Assembly: GCA_963995505.1 (NCBI GenBank)
Contig: OZ023197.1
Coordinates: 8,731,827-8,795,826, forward strand
Direction of reading: 5' to 3'
Source: Hypericum androsaemum
Taxonomy: Eukaryota > Streptophyta > Magnoliopsida > Malpighiales > Hypericaceae
DNA: 64,000 nucleotides
This document shows, piece after piece, positions 60,001-64,000 of this stretch. Each line of letters starts with the position of its first letter. Position 1 is the first letter of the stretch. Made by a program: the position numbers and the translations under genes. The notes under the pieces are model-generated. The model was not told where the DNA came from and ran no database searches. It worked only from the letters and a program-made list of their open reading frames with translations.

Positions 60001-63000
60001 TGAATTTTCGACTCATTCAAAATTCTTGACAAGTGAATAATAAATTATAATTAAGCATTTTATATGCATAGGTCAACTTATCTTTTTAATGAATCAGGTT
60101 GATTTCTTAATTAATTGGGATCCACCGTCAGCGGTGACAGATAGTACTAATAAGTCACAACTTTGTGTGTTGCATTAAACATTCTTTCTTTAGGAAGAAC
60201 TAATCAATGAAAACCCACGCAGCCTCTTGGATGTTAGGCCTTAGAATTCTCTTAGTCTCATCTATATCCTTAGAATTCTCTTAGTCTCATCTAATATCCG
60301 TAGAACCAGTTAATTTAAAATCGACTAATTTAGACTTGAATATGACATAATTTAAACTATTATTTTCCATATTGCATTTTTCTGGTCTTAATTTAAGATA
60401 TTTAATCAAGTTAAAATAATATCTTTCATATAATTTTTGGTGGTTGATGGGGAGCAAGCAAATATACACCCAATCATTAGACTTTTAAGTGGGAGCCGAG
60501 AAAATTTGAGGTCAGATTGCATGAATTCGAGAACATGATTAGTCTCTTCTCCCTAGCCGTATTTAGTGTAAATTAAGGACCACTTCTGTGCGATTAAATT
60601 AAAAACAGAAATTAATCATCAAAAGAACAATTTGACACCTTTTCTAACTTGACTTCGCACCAAAATGTAGCTTAGTGAAAAAAATGTCTTATATGAAAAT
60701 TTTAATTTGCTTCTTTAAAAAAATATAATAAATGTTTAATTGATTTCTTTCTTTAGCAAACTCTAGCTGTACTGTTAGAAACCCACCATTTTCAAATTAA
60801 AAATATCTAGTTACCATTTATGAACATTACTCTATCTTTCTAGTGGCCATTGCTTATCGAACCTCGTTCTCGAGAAAATCCACATTCGATTTACCTGTAC
60901 AAATCTTGTGATTAATAAAAATTTTATCTTTAAAAAATCGAATAGATGTGCATGTCTTCAGGGTGGGAAAGGTTGTATCTATATCCTTTTTCCTGAAAGA
61001 AAGAAAGAAAAAGAGAGGTCATTAGGGTATCATTGACTTTAAGACATTTAAAAATAGAGTGGAATAGAAAGATGATTTAAAGTTTAGGGGTCCGGTTGAC
61101 ATTCACCAAAAATAAAAGACATGATCATATCGTAGGGCCCAGAATCTCACACGTGGACCATGTCATTATCGTTAAACTATCCCATATCTGCATGCGTTAT
61201 CTCCTCCTCTTTCGTCACGCTTTCGCTTCTTTATGCTCAGCCATCCTATTTCACTCACGATATTATTGATTCAATCTTTTTGTCATCGAACATTTAGATC
61301 AACTTAGTCTTAATCATTGGTTGTGAACTAATAGTTTCGATTCATTAATCGACGTGTGATTTTACGGTTCATGAACCTTAACCTGGTCTGCGAATACGCG
61401 GGGCAGATAAGGTTTGATACTTCTTCTAATTGGCAAACTAGTAGCTGTTCAAATTGCTAGTTCAACCCATCGGTTCAAATTGTTGGTTCAACCAAAAAGT
61501 CCATCCCTGCCGAATGAAGCTTTCTATGTGAATATGAATTAGTCCATGCATAATTTTTTAAAATAAAAATTAACTATTTTTACCGTCTGTTTTATCTAGG
61601 GAACTGACCCATCAGGAACATTATATATGGTACACTTTTGTTAAAAAGCGGCCAATATAAATGTCACGTTCTCACTCTCAACCAATCTAAAAAAGTAGAA
61701 ATCAATATCCAAAAAATCTCACACTTAGGTTGGCGAAAAGCAATATGCATGAGAGAACCACATAATTCCAATAGAATCATTCCAAGTTGTTGAGCCATAT
61801 TATACTCTTAAATTATAGCAACAATAATAATAATAGACAGATAAGAACCCATGAACCTCCTCATATTTACTTAAATTGATTGGTCCAAATTAATTAAATA
61901 TTGACTCATGCAAACTAAGCTATAGATAACCCCTCAATATAATTTTGCCGGCCGTTTATGTGCATTAGACGCTATTTGCTAGGGGAGGAATACTGACTCT
62001 AATTTCCATAAATTAAGGGATTATTGTTTTAAGGATGATAATTAAAGCGACATGAAGGAGACGTGCATGACATGAGAATTATATGTGTTATGCTTTTATT
62101 TTAATCATAACCTGGTAGGTCTATGAGTGGAATGTTAGGAAAGAATATATAATTATAATATAGAGGAGAATGAGTATTTCCACGTTGTAGGATTCGCCCA
62201 TAAGGTAAGCGCGTATATGGGTATTTTGTTTGAGGAGAAAAAGTAGACCTGTTCTTTTTTTTCTGTGCATGTTCAACTGCCAATAATTGGTACAATCAGA
62301 CCGTATACGTAGGGTTTGGATGAAACCATAAGTTCATGAGTTGAGGAATCATGAATGTTTTGACGAGTAGTGAAAGATGTTTAAATTTATTCGATCATTG
62401 GTTGATAGTGTGGTAGATTTATTTATAAATATTAAAAATTCACAAATATAGTCTTAAGATTTTACGTAAAATATGATGGCTGAAGTTTCTAAATAGTACG
62501 ATGGCGGGTTGATCCCGTTGTCAATTGTTATTCACACTGTCCTATGTCATGACATATTGGTATGGACATGTTGTTGTTATCATATTGCTAATTGCGAGTG
62601 CAATAAATTTATTCGAAAATAAAAATCTAATATTTTTTTTCTTAAAATTTTTGGTTCACCGTGAAGTTTTAAGAGCTTTGGTTAATGGAGTTAGTCTATT
62701 ATTATTTTAGATTATAGTATTAATTTCTTGGTTGTGTAGTTTTATTGAGGTTAATATCAGTTTTTTTAGCATAGAAATAAAAATATATCTAATTACATAA
62801 AATTAAAAATTTTGGTGTGTAATTTTTAGAAATCTGTCCCCTTACACGTGTCTAACTATGCAATCGCCACTTCTGAAATTCTTAAAATATTTTAATAAAC
62901 TGAAATAGTTTTAAAACTTGATATGTAATTTGAACACTTTTTTTGTCACCAAGGAACCAAGGTACATTGTTTTTGTCTTTATCAATAGTGACTCGCCGTT

Positions 63001-64000
63001 CTTCTCGGATCCGCTACATTTTAATCTTAGTTTTATACACCGTGCAGTTATAGTATTTTTTTCGTTTTGTAATTTTGTTTTAAGCCAAAGAAAATAAAAG
63101 TCCACTTCCTTATGATTTTGGCTTATGAGCAACGTCTGAGGTGGGACCCGTAATGATTATACTTGGGCAAGCCATGAGATCGTGGGCGGGCAGGCCCAAA
63201 CGGTCGGTTTCCGAGGCTGACCCATGCATAATTTATTTGGCAGACTTCATTTTAGTTCCTATAGTTTAGTGTTTTCTGAGTTTAGTATTTAGTGTCAAAC
63301 GTTATCATACTCTATTTTAAAGATATTACATTTTTAAATTCTTATAGCGCACCTCATTAATTAATAGAAATAGATTAGAAATAGAGAAAATATAAAAGTA
63401 TTCGTTCTTGGACATTGTAAACACGACTCATTACACTAGCGGAGCTGACTAGTGATAACTCATAGCAAAAATCAATAATTATATAATCAAAATTCTAAAC
63501 ATCAACTCATACACCCTAAGCTATAGTTATTCACTCATATTATAGACTAAAAAACTAAGAGAACTAATAACATACTAATAAAGAAATTGGAAATAATATA
63601 AGCCTTATTAAGCAACACTCTAAAAGAACTTTTAAATAAAATTAAACTAGAACTCTCCCTAGAAAGATTAAACTAAAACTCCTAATTAAAATTGATCTTT
63701 GGAAACATCTGTTCAGTACTTTATGTTTCCGTAAATCAAATAGCGATAAACTGATAAGGTACTAATTAAACTATAAGTTTCTAATGTCAACATTTTATTT
63801 TTATGTTGTTGAGGCTTGAAAGGAAGGATTCAAAAGTTGGAATGGCAAGAAAAATTCGTAGTAGTGAAGTGAAATTTCATAGGGTAAAGTAGAGGTTAGG
63901 ATGATAAACTAAATAAATGAACAAATAAATAATGGGCCACGGGTATGTGAAAGACGTAAGATAATGGCAAAGCATGACTTCAGTACGCTACCTTATCAAA
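57059..64000. other. Long AT-rich stretch: intron 3 of the LAX2-like gene and/or intergenic
   Basis: No exon completing the RAWUL domain and no other gene is visible. Noted in it: a 29-bp tandem duplication at 60239-60297 (ccttagaattctcttagtct...), and TRIM-like remnants at about 59150-59290 (gtgttattagagcggattg, an eroded primer-binding-site region) and 62400-62560 (atggcgggttgatcccgttg). Frames in the region are short and not protein-like. Confidence 0.5.
60239..60297. repeat. 29-bp tandem duplication
   Basis: The unit ccttagaattctcttagtct... starts at 60239 and again at 60268, the second copy carrying one extra base. It is otherwise identical, so the duplication is recent. Confidence 0.85.

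Overview
The window looks like nuclear DNA of a flowering plant, most likely a eudicot. It is AT-rich, has spliced genes with GT-AG introns, and carries plant-type L1 LINEs, Copia LTR elements, TRIM-like elements and many Mutator-like (MULE) inverted-repeat elements. I cannot name the species from sequence alone.

Only two host genes are convincing. (1) On the minus strand at 2183-6653 lies a coiled-coil NB-ARC LRR immune-receptor gene of the RPS2/RPS5/At4g27190 type. A long first exon encodes CC, NB-ARC and early LRRs, and three shorter LRR exons follow, all joined by phase-0 introns. Its promoter side carries a 55-bp duplication that includes the TATA-like box, then a 165-bp minisatellite. 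(2) On the plus strand, from 55729, lies a gene that resembles LAX PANICLE 2-like proteins (start of a RAWUL domain). Exons 1-3 are clear. A 22-codon upstream ORF overlaps its start codon, and the last part of the RAWUL domain is not found in the remaining 6.9 kb.

Almost everything else is mobile DNA. 8619-14674: a full-length but dead LINE with a 14-15 bp target-site duplication. 15059-15972: a MULE-type TIR element. 17154-23754: a second, more decayed LINE split by a non-autonomous LTR element (19037-21900) with 345-bp LTRs and an initiator-Met PBS. 23755-27239: a decayed Copia-like element with ~0.9-kb terminal repeats. 29143-29630: a degenerate 22-23 bp repeat array. 30274-35770: a young Copia element with nearly identical LTRs and an intact 1177-aa pol frame but almost no gag. 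39984-44158: a decayed autonomous MULE with a transposase relic and a convergent GRF-type zinc-finger relic. 44381-45214, 49236-49981 and 51402-52284: three shorter foldback/TIR elements, each with a perfect 9-bp target-site duplication. 47640-48421: a TRIM cluster.

I found no operon-like or enzymatic system of an unknown kind. The most interesting structures are the gag-less young Copia, the MULE with its convergent GRF-finger gene, the near-perfect foldback with a TCC-repeat core, the foldback carrying tRNA/SINE-like sequence in opposed orientations, and the uORF and missing last exon of the LAX2-like gene. TSDs, LTR lengths, intron phases and mismatch counts were read by eye from the sequence. 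Family names rest on motif recognition, not on a database search.
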